Source: Bretschneidera sinensis (taxonomy: Eukaryota > Streptophyta > Magnoliopsida > Brassicales > Akaniaceae). Taken from it: a stretch of DNA of 64,000 nt. Positions 41,874-53,515 of the stretch are shown in pieces. Below the pieces are notes generated by a model. That model did no database searches. It saw nothing but the letters and a program-made list of their open reading frames with translations, and was not told where the DNA came from. The position numbers and the translations under genes are program-made. Position 1 is the stretch's first letter. Each line of letters begins with the position of its first letter. The DNA lies in NCBI GenBank assembly GCA_023935145.1, contig CM043698.1:66197001-66261000 (forward strand). Direction: 5' to 3'.

Positions 41874-43327
41874 CTAACTAAATACAACAGAAGAATCTAA
41901 CAATCTCAAATGAGTCACGTGCTCCTGAAACAGTTTTGGAGCTAAACCTTTAGTTTGTAGGTCAGCTAACATATGCTCTGTGGAAATATGCTCAACACAA
42001 ATACAAGACTCGACTATTTTCTCTCTAACAATCAAATACTTAATGTCAATATGCTTAGAGCGAGAAGAGCTCCTAGTGTTTCGAGAGAAAGCAACTGCTG
42101 CAGAATTGTAACAAAATATCTTCAGCGGCCTCGAAATGGTGTTCACAACACTTAGCCCCAAGATAAAGTTTTACAACCATATAGCCTAACATGTAGCCTC
42201 ATAACAAGCTACATATTCTGCCTCCATTGTAGAGGAAGCTGTAAATGTCTGTTTGACACTCTTCCAAAAAACAACTCCTCTTACCATCATAAAAACATAA
42301 CCAGAAGTGGATCTCTTATCATCTGATCAACCTACAAAATCGACATCAGAATATCCAACTACATCAAGAACGTCAAATTGCCGATATGTAAGCACTAGAT
42401 CTTTAGTGCCTTACAAATATCTAAGTACTTTCTTTGCAGCCTTCCAGAGAGCCAAACTAAGATCACTCAAGTGTCTTCCAAGTACACTAACAACATAAGC
42501 AATATCAGGTCGTGTACATTCTTGAGCATACATCAAACTACTCACAACTGATGAATAGGGAACCGTTTGCATTTGAGTCCTCTCACTATCATTCTGAAGG
42601 CATTGAGACTTAGAAAACTTATCACCTTTTACAATAGGTACATTCCCAGGAGAACAAGAATGCATATTAAACCTACTTAGAACTTGATCAATGTAGGTTT
42701 TCTGAGATAATCCAAGAACGCCTCTAGTTCTCTCATGAAAAATCTGGATGCCCAAAACATAAGAGGCCTCACCAAGATCCTTAATATCAAAATGAGATGA
42801 CAATATGCGTTTTATCTCAAACATAAGTTCAATGTCATTTGTGGCAAGTAATATATCATCAATATAAAGAACAAGAAAGATATACTTACTCCCACTGACC
42901 TTTAAATATATGCATTGATCAACAATCCTTGAAATCGCAAGAGGTAACAATCTTATCAAACTTCAGGTACCATTGTCTCGATGGCTGCTTAAGCCCATAA
43001 ATGGACTTGTTAAGCTTACACACCATGTGTTACTTTCCTTCCACTTGGAAACCATTTGGTTGCATCATGAACGCATCCTCAAATAGATGTCCATTAAGGA
43101 AACTGTCTTGACATCCATTTGATGCAGCTTAAGTTCAAAATGAGTCACCAATGCCATAATAACCCGAAAAGAATCCTTGGTAGAAACAAACAAGAAAGTG
43201 TCCTTATAATCAATGCCTTCTCTTTGGTTAAAGCCCTTAGCAACAAGCCTAGCTTTATACCTTTCTACTTGACCTTTAGAATTATACTTGGTCTTTACCT
43301 TTTTCCTATTTAATAAGAAAATAATCA
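41874..43327 (-). pseudogene. Copia RT and RNase H, 5'-truncated (unit 1)
   Basis: Minus-strand reading from 43327: '[25 protein letters not shown]', then 'LKLHQMDVKTVSLMD' with a frame change. YIDD (instead of YVDD) is at about 42860-42872. 'MQTVPYSSVVSSLMYAQECTRPDIAYVVSVL' follows near 42480-42580. RNase H ends with 'HISTEHMLADLQTKGLAPKLFQEH' and stops at 41874. The upstream pol is missing because of the duplication breakpoint. Confidence 0.88.
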
Positions 43328-43979
43328 TGGATGTTCATTTTGTCACATGTGCCTCTCCTCTGTGAAATGCGTAAAAATGATGGCAAAAGTTTATTTTAGA
43401 AATCCTTGTTAATTAATGACAAAATGAAGTGGATTACTTAAGGCACCATAGTCGAGGCATTGCTGTCTGACTTCTCAATGTGCCTTTTAAATTCACAACA
43501 GCTAATTATCATAATTAATTATTTTATTAGATACATTAATTGAAATTATAACTTATGGAAAACCATCAATTGAATAAAAAAAACAGCGGAATAATCAAGA
43601 AAAACAAGTTCATTGTGTGACGTGATCCAAAAACTCTATGACTCCTTAAAGATAACTAAAAATACTATAATTGATATATCCAAAAACTGTAGGATCTAAG
43701 TAATATAGAAGTCAATGTCAATTATTTGTATTTTGATAGACTTTCAAATGCAAATTAATCGGAAAAATAAATAAATTAAATCAGAATGTCGAAATTTCAA
43801 ATTAATGCATATAATGGTTTAAACAAATTTGTTTTCATTATCAAAAAAATATATAAAAAAATTGTTTTTTGCAAACCTTCCTTTTGTTTTCTTTGCTTTC
43901 CAACTTGTAATTTTTTTCTTATATTATATGATTATCCTCTCATCCATATTAGTATAAATTAACTAAACCATCGACAACT

Positions 43980-44351
43980 TATTAGATTCATAATATGTGA
44001 TAATCTCTTTTTATAATCAAAGCATGTGTTTCGCAATGTTGAGAGTTCATGCCTCCAATAATTTATGATGGATTTTCCATGTAGTTTTAAGATTCCTGCA
44101 AAAGAGAGGAAAAGTTTCCTTCTATGGAGAGAACTACTCTCTTTTCCTTATCTGTGTTTTTCGTTCTTTCCCTAAGAGAGAGAAAGAGCCAGCTGAACAC
44201 ACACACACAAAATGGAACTCAATGAGCTAGTTCCATTTTTAAGTGGGTGAGAGTATGGGCCTCCATATGTGTCTATTAGTGTGGCTCATCCCATTATGGG
44301 CCCAATGACTAAATAATAATGCTACTTCGTTATTTACAAATATATACAACA
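43980..44351 (-). repeat. LTR copy in unit 2
   Basis: A 372-bp LTR starting TATTAG, preceded by CAACT and ending in ACAACA. A polypurine tract equivalent (minus CCAAGTGGGAGAT) abuts it on the right. Confidence 0.88.
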
Positions 44352-44893
44352 ATCTCCCACTTGGACAACATTACATTTAATCTCAACATAAACACAAACA
44401 AGCATCCCAAAACCAAAAGCCTTGTTCAAAATGTGCCTTCAATTACGAGCTAGTGAACGATACACCGATAAGGCATACGACACATGACCAATAATTGCAA
44501 TCATGTAACTTAGGTCGATGAGATGCAAGTGCAGTCTGGAAATCTAACTCAGGCATGAGACTAAAATAGATTGTCTCATTACATAAATAATCGCGTTGTC
44601 CAAAATGCGTGTGACCCAAGCACGAGACTAATCAAAATGTCTCAATACATAAAGTACGCCCTGTCCAAAATGCGCGTGACTCAGGTATAAGACCAAACAT
44701 AATGTCTTATTTCATAAACAATCACCTTGTCCAAAATGCGTGTGGCCCAAGCTATCAAAATATCTCAATACATAAAGTATGCCTAGTCTAAAATACGCGT
44801 GACTCAGGCATACATTGACATTGCTATATTTAAAATAGAATATGAGCATAAACAATATAGTCAAACAGTTAATGATCACAGAACTCCCACTAA

Positions 44894-46349
44894 CTAAATA
44901 CAACAGAAGATTCTAACAATCTCAAATGAGTCACATGCTCCTAAAACAGTTTTGGAGCTAAACCTTTAGTTAGTAGGTTAGCTAACATATGCTCTGTGGA
45001 AATATGCTCAACATAAATACACGACTCGACTATTTTTTCTCTAACAATCAAATACTTAATGTCAATATGCTTTGAGCGAGAAGAGCTCCTAGTGTTTCGA
45101 AAGAAAGCAACTGCTACAGAATTGTCACAAAATATCTTCAGTAGCCTCAAAATGATGTTCACAATACTTAGCCTCAAGATAAAGTTCTGCGACCATGTAG
45201 CCTGACATTTAGCCTCATAACAAGCTACATATTCTGCCTCCATTCTAGAGGAAGCTGTAAGTGTCTGTTTAACACTCTTCCAAGAAACAGCTCCTCCTGC
45301 CATCATAAAAACATAACCAGAAGTGGATCTCCTGTCATCTGAACAACCTACAAAATCAGCATCAGAATATCCAATTACATCAAGAACGTCAAATCACCGT
45401 TATGTAAGCACTAGATCTTTAGTGCCTTGCAAATATCTAAGTACTTTCTTTGCAGTCTTCTAGTGAGCCAAACTAGGATCACTCAAATATCTTCCAAGTA
45501 CACCAACAACATAAGCAATATCAGGTCGTGTACATACTTGAGCATACATCAAACTACCTACAACTGACGAATAGGGAACCGTTTGCATTTGAGTCCTTTC
45601 ACTATCATTCTGAAGGCACTGAGACTTAGAAAACTTATCACCTTTTACAATAGGTGCTTTCCCAAGAGAACAAGAATGCATATTAAACCTACTTAGAACT
45701 CGATCAATATAGGTTTTCTGAGACAATCCAAGAAAGCCTCTAGTTCTCCCACAAAAAATCTAGATACCCAAAACATAAGAGGCCTCACCAAGATTCTTCA
45801 TACCAAAATGAGATGACAACATGCGTTTTGTCTTAAACAGAAGTTCAGTGTTATTTACGGCAAGTAATATATCATCAACATAAAGAACAAGAAAGATATA
45901 CTTACTCCCACTGACTCTTAAATATATGCATTGATCAACAAGATTCTCCTTGAAATCGCAAGAGGTAACAATCTCATCAAACTTCAAGTACCATTATCTC
46001 GATGGCTGCTTAAGCCCATAAATGGACTTTTTAAGCTTACACACCATGTGTTCCTTTCCTTCCATTTGGAAACCATTTGGTTGCATCATGTACACATCCT
46101 CAAATAGATGTCCATTAAGGAAAGTTGTCTTGACATCAATTTGATGTAGCTCAAGTTCAAAATGAGCCACCAATGCCATAATAACACGAAAAGAATCCTT
46201 GGTAGAAACAGGCGAGAAAGTGTCCTTATAATCAATGCCTTCTCTTTGATTAAAGCCCTTAGCAACAAGCCTAGCTTTATACCTTTCTACTTGACATTCA
46301 GAATTATACTTGGTCTTGATCTTTTTCTTATTTAATAAGCAAATAATCA
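44894..46349 (-). pseudogene. Copia RT and RNase H, 5'-truncated (unit 2)
   Basis: Same content as the unit 1 copy: '[30 protein letters not shown]', 'LHQIDVKTTFLNGHLFEDVYM', YVDD intact at about 45870-45885, 'YSSVVGSLMYAQVCTRPDIAYVVGVLG'. RNase H begins near 45306 ('SWKSVKQTLTASSRMEAEYVACYEAKCQ'). A stop at 44938-44940 and one near 45757 interrupt it. The pol N-terminal part is missing. Confidence 0.88.
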
Positions 46350-47005
46350 TGGATGTTCATTTTGTCACATGTGCCTCTCCTCTGTGAAATGCACAATAAA
46401 TGATGGTAAAAGTTTATTTTCGCAAACTTGTTAATTAGTGACAAAATGAAGTGGATTACTTAAGGCATCATAGTCGAGGTGTTGCTGTCTGACTTCTCAA
46501 TGTGCCTTTTAAATTCACAATAGCTAATTATCATACTTAATTATTTTATTAGATATATTAATTGATATCATAACTTATGGAAAACCATCAGTTGAATAAA
46601 AAAACTTCGAAATAATCAAGAAAAACAAGTTCATTGTGTGACATGATCCAAAAACTCTATGACTCCTTAAAGATAACTAAAAATACTATAATTGATATAT
46701 CCAAAAACTGTATGATCTAAGTAATATAGAAGTCAATGTCAATTATTTGTATTTTGATAGACTTTCAATCGCAAATTAACCGAAAAAATAAATAAATTAA
46801 ATCAGAATGTTGAAATTTCAAATTAATGCATATAATGGTTTAAACAAAATTGTTTTTATTATCAAAAAAATATTTTTTTTTAAAAATTGTTTTCTGTAAG
46901 CCTTCTTTGTGTTTTCTTTGCTTTCCAACTTGTAATTTTTTTTCTTACATTATATGATGATCCTCTCATCCATATTAGTATAAATTAACTAAACCATTGA
47001 CAACT
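46350..47005. other. Unit 3 flank: upstream sequence of the carboxylesterase
   Basis: The third copy of the 640-bp flank, ending in TTGACAACT at the retrotransposon insertion point. Because the intact element's TSD joins CAACT (47001-47005) to CAACT (53490-53494) just before the carboxylesterase ATG, this flank is the original upstream/promoter region of that gene. Confidence 0.75.
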
Positions 47006-47378
47006 TGTTAGATTCATAATATGTGATAATCTCTTCTCATAATCAAAGCATGTGTTTCACAATGTTGAGAGTTCATACCTCCAGTAACTTATGATGGATT
47101 TTTCATATAGCTTTAGGATTCCTACAAAAGAGAGGAAATGTTTCCTTCTATGGAGAGAACTTCTCTCTTCCCCCTATCTGTGTTTTTTCGTTCTTTCAAT
47201 AAGAGAGAGAAAGAGCTAGCTGAACATACACACAAAAAATGGAACTCAATGGGCTAGTTCTATTTTTAAGTGGGTGAGAGTAGGGGCCTCCATATGTGTC
47301 TATTAGTATGACCCATCCCATTATGGGCCCAATGACTAAATAATAATGCTAGTCCATTATTTACAAATATATACAACA
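47006..47378 (-). repeat. 3' LTR of the full-length copia element
   Basis: 373 bp, TGTTAG to ACAACA in plus orientation, adjacent to the polypurine tract (minus CCAAGTGGGAGAT). Confidence 0.92.
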
Positions 47379-47639
47379 ATCTCCCACTTGGACAGCATTA
47401 CATTTAATCTCAACGTAAACACAAGCAAGCATCTCAAAACCAAAAGCCTTGTTCAAAATGTGCCTTCAATTACAAGCTAGTGAATGATACATCGACAGGG
47501 CATATGACACATAACCAATAATTGCAATTATGTAACTTAGGTCATTGAGATGCAAGTGCAGTATGAAAATAATCAAAAGAGTGACGAACACTCGTTTCTA
47601 TAAGAAGCCCTAGAGACAAATCTGAATGTCTTTAAAGCA

Positions 47640-48010
47640 ATAGGCCTTGTCCAAAATGTAGTTGCAGCACCTAGTCTAGTGACTATATCGACAGGATATA
47701 TAATACCAAACTTATATTCACAGCCACCTGACTTAGGCATGAGACTAAAATAGATTGTCTCATTACATAAACAATTGCCTTGTCCAAAATGCACATGATC
47801 CAAGCACGAGACTAATCAAAATGTCTCAATACATAAAGTACACTCTGTCCAAAATGCGCGTGACTCAAGCATAAGACCAAACAAAATGTCTCATTACATA
47901 ATCAATCGCCTTGTCCAAAATGCGTATGACCCAGGCACGAGACTAATCAAAATATCTCAATACATTAAGTATGCCCTGTCCAAAATGCGCGTAACTCAGG
48001 CATACATTGA
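47640..48010. repeat. 65-bp tandem repeats after pol, unit 3
   Basis: Five to six copies of the CTTGTCCAAAATGCG... unit between the RNase H stop and the 3' LTR. Confidence 0.8.
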
Positions 48011-48081
48011 CATTGCTATATTTTAAAAATAATATGAGCATAAACAATATAGTCAAACAGTCAACAATCACAGAACTACCA

Positions 48082-49560
48082 CTAACTAAATACAACAGAA
48101 GACTCTAACAATCTCAAATGAGTCAAATGCTCCTGAAACAGTTTTGGAGCTAAACCTTTAGTTAGTAGGTCAGCTAACATATGCTCTGTGGAAATATGCT
48201 CAACACAAATACAAGACTCAGCTATTTTCTCTCTAACAATCAAATACTCAATTTCAGTATGCTTGGAGCAAGAAGAGCTCCTAGTGTTTTGAGAGAAAGC
48301 AACTACTGCAGAATTGTTATAAAATATCTTCAGCGGCCTCGAAATGGTGTTCACAAAACTTAGCCCTAAGATAAAGTTCTGCAACCATATAGCCTGACAT
48401 GTAGCCTCATAACAAGCTACATATTCTGCCTCTATTGTAGAGGAAGCTGTAAGTGTATGTTTGACACTCTTCCAAGAAACAACTCATCCTGCCATTATTA
48501 AAACATAACCAGAAGTGGATCTCTTGTCATCTGAACAACCTATAAAATCGACATCAGAATATCCAACTACATCAAGAACGTCAGATCGCCGATATGTAAG
48601 CACTAGATCTTTAATGCCTTGCAAATATCTAAGTACTTTCTTTACAACCTTACAGTGAGCCAAACCAGGATCACTCAAGTATCTTGCAAGTACACTAACA
48701 ACATAAGCAATATTAGGTCGTGTACATACTTGAGCATACATCAAACTACTCACAACTGACGAATAGGGAACTGTTTGCATTTGAGTCCTCTCACTATCAT
48801 TCTGAGAGCATTGAGACTTAGAAAACTTATCACCTTTTACAATAGATGCTTTCCCAGGAGAACAAGAATGCATATTAAACCTACTTTGAACTCGATCAAT
48901 ATAGGTTTTCTGAGACAATCCACGAATGTTTCTAGTTCTCTCACGAAAAATTTGGATGCCCAAAACATAAGAGGCCTCACCAAGATCCTTCATATCAAAA
49001 TGAGATGAAAACATGCATTTTTTCTCAAACAGAAGTTCAGTGTCATTTGCGGCAAGTAATATATCATCAACATAAAGAACAAGAAAGATATACTTACTTC
49101 CACTGACCCTTAAATATATGCTTTGATCAACAAGATTCTCCTTGAAATCGCAAGAGGTAACAATCTCATCAAACTTCAGGTACCATTGTCTCGATGCCTG
49201 CTTAAGTCCATAAATGGACTTGTTAAGCTTACATACCATGTGTTCCTTTCCTTCCACTTGGAAACCATTTGGTTGCATCATGTACACATCCTCAAATAGA
49301 TGTCCATTAAGGAAAGCTGTCTTGACATCCATTTGATGCAGTTCAAGATCAAAATGAGCCACCAATGCCATAATAACCCGAAAAGATTCCTTGGTAGAAA
49401 CAGGCGAGAAAGTGTCCTTCTAATCAATGCCTTCTATTTGGTTAAAGCCCTTAGCAACAAGCCTAGCTTTATACCTTTCTACTTGACCTTCAGAATTATA
49501 CTTGGTCTTAAAAACCCATTTGCAACCAATTGGCCTATAGCCACATGGTAGTTCACCTAA
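48082..49560 (-). pseudogene. RT and RNase H of the full-length copia element
   Basis: The reading starts with '[29 protein letters not shown]'. A 295-codon open stretch follows (49371-48484) with 'LHQMDVKTAFLNGHLFEDVYMMQ', '[16 protein letters not shown]', the catalytic YVDD at about 49055-49068, 'MKDLGEASYVLGIQIF' and 'YSDVDFIGCSDDKRSTSGYV' entering RNase H. After a stop at 48484 it continues 'IEAEYVACYEATCQAIW' to the final stop at 48082. RT is nearly intact; a stop near 49420 separates it from the upstream part. Confidence 0.9.
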
Positions 49561-49838
49561 GTCTCATACACTGTTTCGACACATCGATGCCATCTCATCA
49601 CGCATATCATCAATCCAATATGAAGATTAAGGACTATTAATGGCCTCCTTAAAAGAGGCTGGATCAAGAGACATACCAGTATTAAACTCATGCTATTGTA
49701 AATAGATAATATAATCATCAGAAATTATTGTTCCACGACTTTTCTGTGATCTCCTCAAAACAATGTCATCAGTTCCTACATCAACATCAGTTATAGTGTT
49801 AACAACCTAGTCTTAGACAATAGTACTGGTTCATTCTG

Positions 49839-50990
49839 TCAATGGTGGTGCAACCATTGATGAGAAAGTAACCTGAATAGGTATAACAACACACTCCTCC
49901 CTAAATACAACTTCACGTGGCGCTGAACTCCCACTGTCACTAACATCCTCAAAGAAGATGGTTCGATCAGATTCAATAACTCTAGTAACATTAGAAGAGC
50001 AATAGAATCTAGAGCCTCTTCATCCCACACAATAGCCAATAAAATAACCAGTAATGGTCTTAGGATCAAGTTTCTTTTGCTGAGGATTATAAGGCCTAAT
50101 TTTCGCTTTACAGCTCCAAACACGAAAAAGATGCAAACTAGGCCTCTTTCCTGACCATAACTCATAAGGAGTTTTAGGAACTGACTTACTTGGTACTTGA
50201 TTCAAAACATATGCGGCAGTTTTCAAAGCCTCACCCCACAAAAATTTAGGCAAAGTGGAATGACTAAGCATACACCGCACCATATCCATAAGAGTACGAT
50301 TTCTTCTTTCTGCAATACCATTCTGTTAAGGAGTTCCAGGCATTATGTACTGAGCCTCGATACCACATGCCTCAAGAAATCTAGCAAAAAGTTAAGGATT
50401 TCTACCAGTTTCATCATATCTCCCATAAAACTCACCTCCTCTATCCGATCTTACCGCTTCGATTTTCTTATTTTTTTGGAGTTCCACAGCAGCCTTGAAG
50501 GCCTTAAAAGCTTCCAATGAGTCTGATTTTTCTCGAATGAGCTTAATACAACCATAGCGAGAATAATCATTAATAAAGATAATGAAGTATCTATAATTTC
50601 CCAGAACTGCAGGTGAAAAGGGACCACAAATATCAGTTTGGATTAAATCTAGAATATCCTGACTTCTACTAATCTTTTACTTTCTAGTTTTCGCTGGAAG
50701 TTTCCCTTTGATACAAGCAACACAAGTTTCAAAATCAAAAAAATCCAAGTCAACTAGAATGCCATCTTTAATCAACCTCTCCATTCTTTCTCTAGAAATA
50801 TGACCAAACCTTTTGTGCCACAACATGGAAGAGTTTTTATTGGATCTAGCACGTTTAGAACCAACTACAACATTCACAACAGAGGCACTAGAAGAAGCAG
50901 GATCTAAAACAGGAAGCAAGCCAATTTTATACAAACCATCATATAAAGTAGCAGTACCAACCACAAAAGAGTTATAAAAGATTGTAGCAT
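49839..50990 (-). pseudogene. GAG-pre-integrase and integrase of the full-length copia element
   Basis: 'MLWHKRFGHISRERMERLIKDGILVDLDF' and CVACIKGKLPAKTRK form the zinc-binding part (about 50680-50830). The core has Asp in 'LIQTDICGPF', Asp in 'VRSDRGGEFYG' and Glu in '[11 protein letters not shown]', so the triad is complete. The C-terminal part is '[23 protein letters not shown]'-like with 'GYFIGYCVG' near 50025. Stops near 50676, 50390 and 50325 break it. Confidence 0.87.
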
Positions 50991-52234
50991 TTCCATTTCC
51001 AAAATGAAAAAACATATCCATATTTGTCCAAAACAGAAACAGAGATAAGATTTCTTCTGATGGAAGGTATAAAAGCAGTATCAGACAAGTTTAAAACATG
51101 TTTAGAAGCCAAAATAAGTCTGATTGTACAAATGTGTTCAACTTTAACCTTCACCCCATTACCCATATTTACTATTAACTCTGTATCAACTGGTCTTCTG
51201 TGGTTCCTTAATTCCTGCAAAGAATTTGTAGTATGAATAGTTGCACAAGTATCTAGCCACCAAGTGTCAGAAGGCACATCAACTAGATTAAACTCAAAAC
51301 ACACTAGTAGTGAACGTGTACTTTTCTTGTTTAACCAAGTTTTAAATTTCCTACAATCAACCCTTTTGTGCCCAAACAAATGACAAAAGTTGCATCTTCC
51401 CTTAAAACCTTCCTTCTTAGGCCCATTTGGAATACTCACATTAGCTTGTTGAAGGGGCCTCCCAGATTTCTTCATCTTGAGGGAGTTGCTACTATTACCC
51501 TTGAAGAACTTCTTCTTCTTCTTCCCTTTATCAACAGTTACCATGAAAACAGCATGAGACTTGGCCTTTTTCATCATCTCCTATTCTTGAGTTACAATAG
51601 CAGTCATTTCACTCAAGCTCCATTCATCTTTCTGAGCATTATAAGTGGTCTTGAGTGCATCAAACTGAGGTGGCAAAGATTCAAGCACTTGCCATACAAG
51701 AAAGCTATCTGCTAACTCAACTTTCATTCCTTTAAGCTTGTTAAAGAAATGAGTAAGCTTCATGATGTGCTCTCGGACTCCACTAGCCCCATCATAGGTT
51801 GTGGTAGTAAGAAGTTTCATCAGAGTTCCCTTTTCTACCTTATCAAACTTAGTAAAGTTCTTCCCAACGACATCAAGATATTCTTTAGAACTATCAGTAT
51901 CAGCTATGCTTTACTTGATAGACTTGTCAATAGTATACTTCATAATCATGAGACAAGTCCTATTAGAATGCATCCATTGCTCATAATGAATCTTTTCACC
52001 TGCAGAACTTTCATTAGTGGGCTCAACAGGCGCATCGACCCTCAAAACCAAGTCCAAATTCATGATAGCCAAATTAATAGTGAAAGACTCATACCAGTCC
52101 ACATAATTGGTTCCAGTTAGACTCTTGATGGTAGACAAAGAGAGAGACAGAGCCGCATTGCCATAAGCTGAGGAGAATATAATAAAATTTATTATGCATT
52201 TGGAACAAGAAACATGTACCCATAAATGTCTCAA
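50972..52234 (-). pseudogene. Gag and protease of the full-length copia element
   Basis: The gag core runs from 'YGNAALSLSLSTIKSLTGTNYVDW' (about 52100-52170) through 'NFTKFDKVEKGTLMKLLTTTTYDGASGVREHIMKLTHFF' and 'VWQVLESLPPQFDALKTTYN'. A K/S-rich segment follows, then the zinc knuckle CNFCHLFGHKRVDC (about 51355-51396), intact. The protease active site is 'TWWLDTCATIHTTNSLQ': Asp is kept but DSG is changed to DTC. Stops occur near 51909 and 51578. A frameshift near 50990 separates it from the pre-integrase part. Confidence 0.87.
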
Positions 52235-53104
52235 TTAGGCAATTTTATATCCATGCTAGAATCTTATTCAAAATTGACTCTTACGCACTATGCTAGAGCC
52301 CAAGGTACATAAAAAGTTTTTACGCATGATAAAGCAAAATAATTAAATACAATGACTTAAAATGACCCGCTACCGAGAAGATAGGACTAGGCCACCAAGT
52401 GCCAAGCACTTAACTATTATCTTTATCGTCCTAAGCATCCTACCAAATAATGGTTTACTGCTGGGGCAAATTCACTATCCGTATGGATCTTAGTCTAATA
52501 TCATTAAGCGAAAACATGATCAATAATAACAACCTTGATAATTTATCATGACTAGTCCCACGAGAGGTAGGTACATAGCCATTCCAAACCATCGGTATTA
52601 CAACAAAATGACATGACCCACATGAACAAAATATTTATTTATCTCAGAAGGAATTATTCATTTCTTTTCTCCATTAAAAAAATGGAGCAATATCACAAAA
52701 TTTATAAAAACATAAAAGGAGGAATTTTGCAATACAAGATTGTATCAAAATAGCCAATCATTAATCAAAACCATAAACTCTGGTCAATGCTAAAAGTTTA
52801 AATAATTACTCAATCAAGCAATAAATAGTTAAATGGGTATAAATTGTTCAAAGTCAAAATTAAACCAAAAGCTTGACCAAAAGCAATGAAACCACAGGTG
52901 ATATAATATTAGGCAAGTCCAAAACCAAGAAATTCAATTTGAAGACCAAGAACGACAAATATCCAGAAAAAAAAAACGGATGCCTATCGATGATGGAGAC
53001 AAGCATTAACTGAAAACTCACGCCTCTCTCCTCCAAACAACAAATCACAACAGCGAAACAAAAAAAGAAAAGAAAGAACACATCCATGAAAAATAAGAAG
53101 GTAT
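52235..53104. other. Leader of the full-length copia element
   Basis: Non-coding, AT-rich sequence between gag and PBS. No recognisable gene; the 85-codon minus ORF at 52860-53117 is hydrophobic, overlaps the PBS and is considered chance. Confidence 0.6.
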
Positions 53105-53116
53105 GCTCTGATACCA
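53105..53116 (-). promoter_or_regulatory. Primer binding site of the full-length copia element
   Basis: Minus-strand TGGTATCAGAGC, two bases from the 5' LTR; initiator tRNA-Met type. Confidence 0.88.
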
Positions 53117-53118
53117 AT

Positions 53119-53489
53119 TGTTAGATTCATAATATGTGATAATCTCTTCTCATAATCAAAGCATGTGTTTCACAATGTTGAGAGTTCATACCACCAATAA
53201 CTTGTGATGGATTTTCCATGTAGCTTTAGGATTCCTACAAAAGAGAGGCAAAGTTTCCTTCTATGCAGAGAACTACTCTCTTCCCCTTATCTGTATTTTT
53301 CGTTCTTTCCCTAAGAGAGAGAAAGAGCCAGCTGAAGACAAAAAAAAAAATGGAACTTAATGGGCTAGTTCCATTTTTAAGTGGGTAAGAGTAGGGGCCT
53401 CCATATGTGTCTATTGGGATGACCCATCCCATTATGGGCCCAATGACTAAATAATAATGCTAGTCCATTATTTACAAATATATACAACA
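53119..53489 (-). repeat. 5' LTR of the full-length copia element
   Basis: 371 bp, homologous to 47006-47378 and to the LTRs in units 1 and 2. It ends 26 bp before the carboxylesterase ATG. Confidence 0.92.
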
Positions 53490-53515
53490 CAACTTTAATT
53501 AGCTTTAACCACAAT

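Larger units (their letters stand above)
40159..43327. repeat. Tandem unit 1: host flank + LTR + copia RNase H/RT end
   Basis: About 3.17 kb. It consists of a flank of 640 bp (40159-40798), an LTR (40799-41170), a post-pol region with 65-bp repeats, then RNase H and RT on the minus strand. It is cut inside RT ('KVKTKYNSKGQV') and joined to the next unit at TTTTTCCTATT plus about 17 bp of filler. Units 2 and 3 have the same layout. In unit 3 the same sequence continues into a complete element, so units 1 and 2 are partial tandem duplicates rather than separate insertions. Confidence 0.85.
43328..46349. repeat. Tandem unit 2: host flank + LTR + copia RNase H/RT end
   Basis: About 3.02 kb with the same layout as unit 1: flank 43328-43979, LTR 43980-44351, post-pol repeats, RNase H/RT to 46349. 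It lacks about 160 bp of the post-pol region (near 44544) present in units 1 and 3, which accounts for its shorter length. Confidence 0.85.
47006..53489 (-). mobile_element. Full-length Ty1/copia retrotransposon upstream of the carboxylesterase
   Basis: The 6484-bp element has LTRs 47006-47378 and 53119-53489 (TGTTAGATTC...TACAACA). The target duplication CAACT lies at 47001-47005 and 53490-53494. The PBS is at 53105-53116 and the polypurine tract at 47379-47391. Gag, protease, integrase, RT and RNase H run right to left. Several stops and at least one frameshift inactivate it. It is the parent of the truncated copies in units 1 and 2. Confidence 0.93.

Noticed and set aside
40159..46349. Units 1 and 2 as independent solo or truncated insertions
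   Set aside because: Both carry the same host flank and the same break inside RT, which independent insertions would not share.
52860..53117. Hydrophobic 85-codon ORF on the minus strand
   Set aside because: It lies in the untranslated leader of the copia element and overlaps its PBS; no family resemblance.
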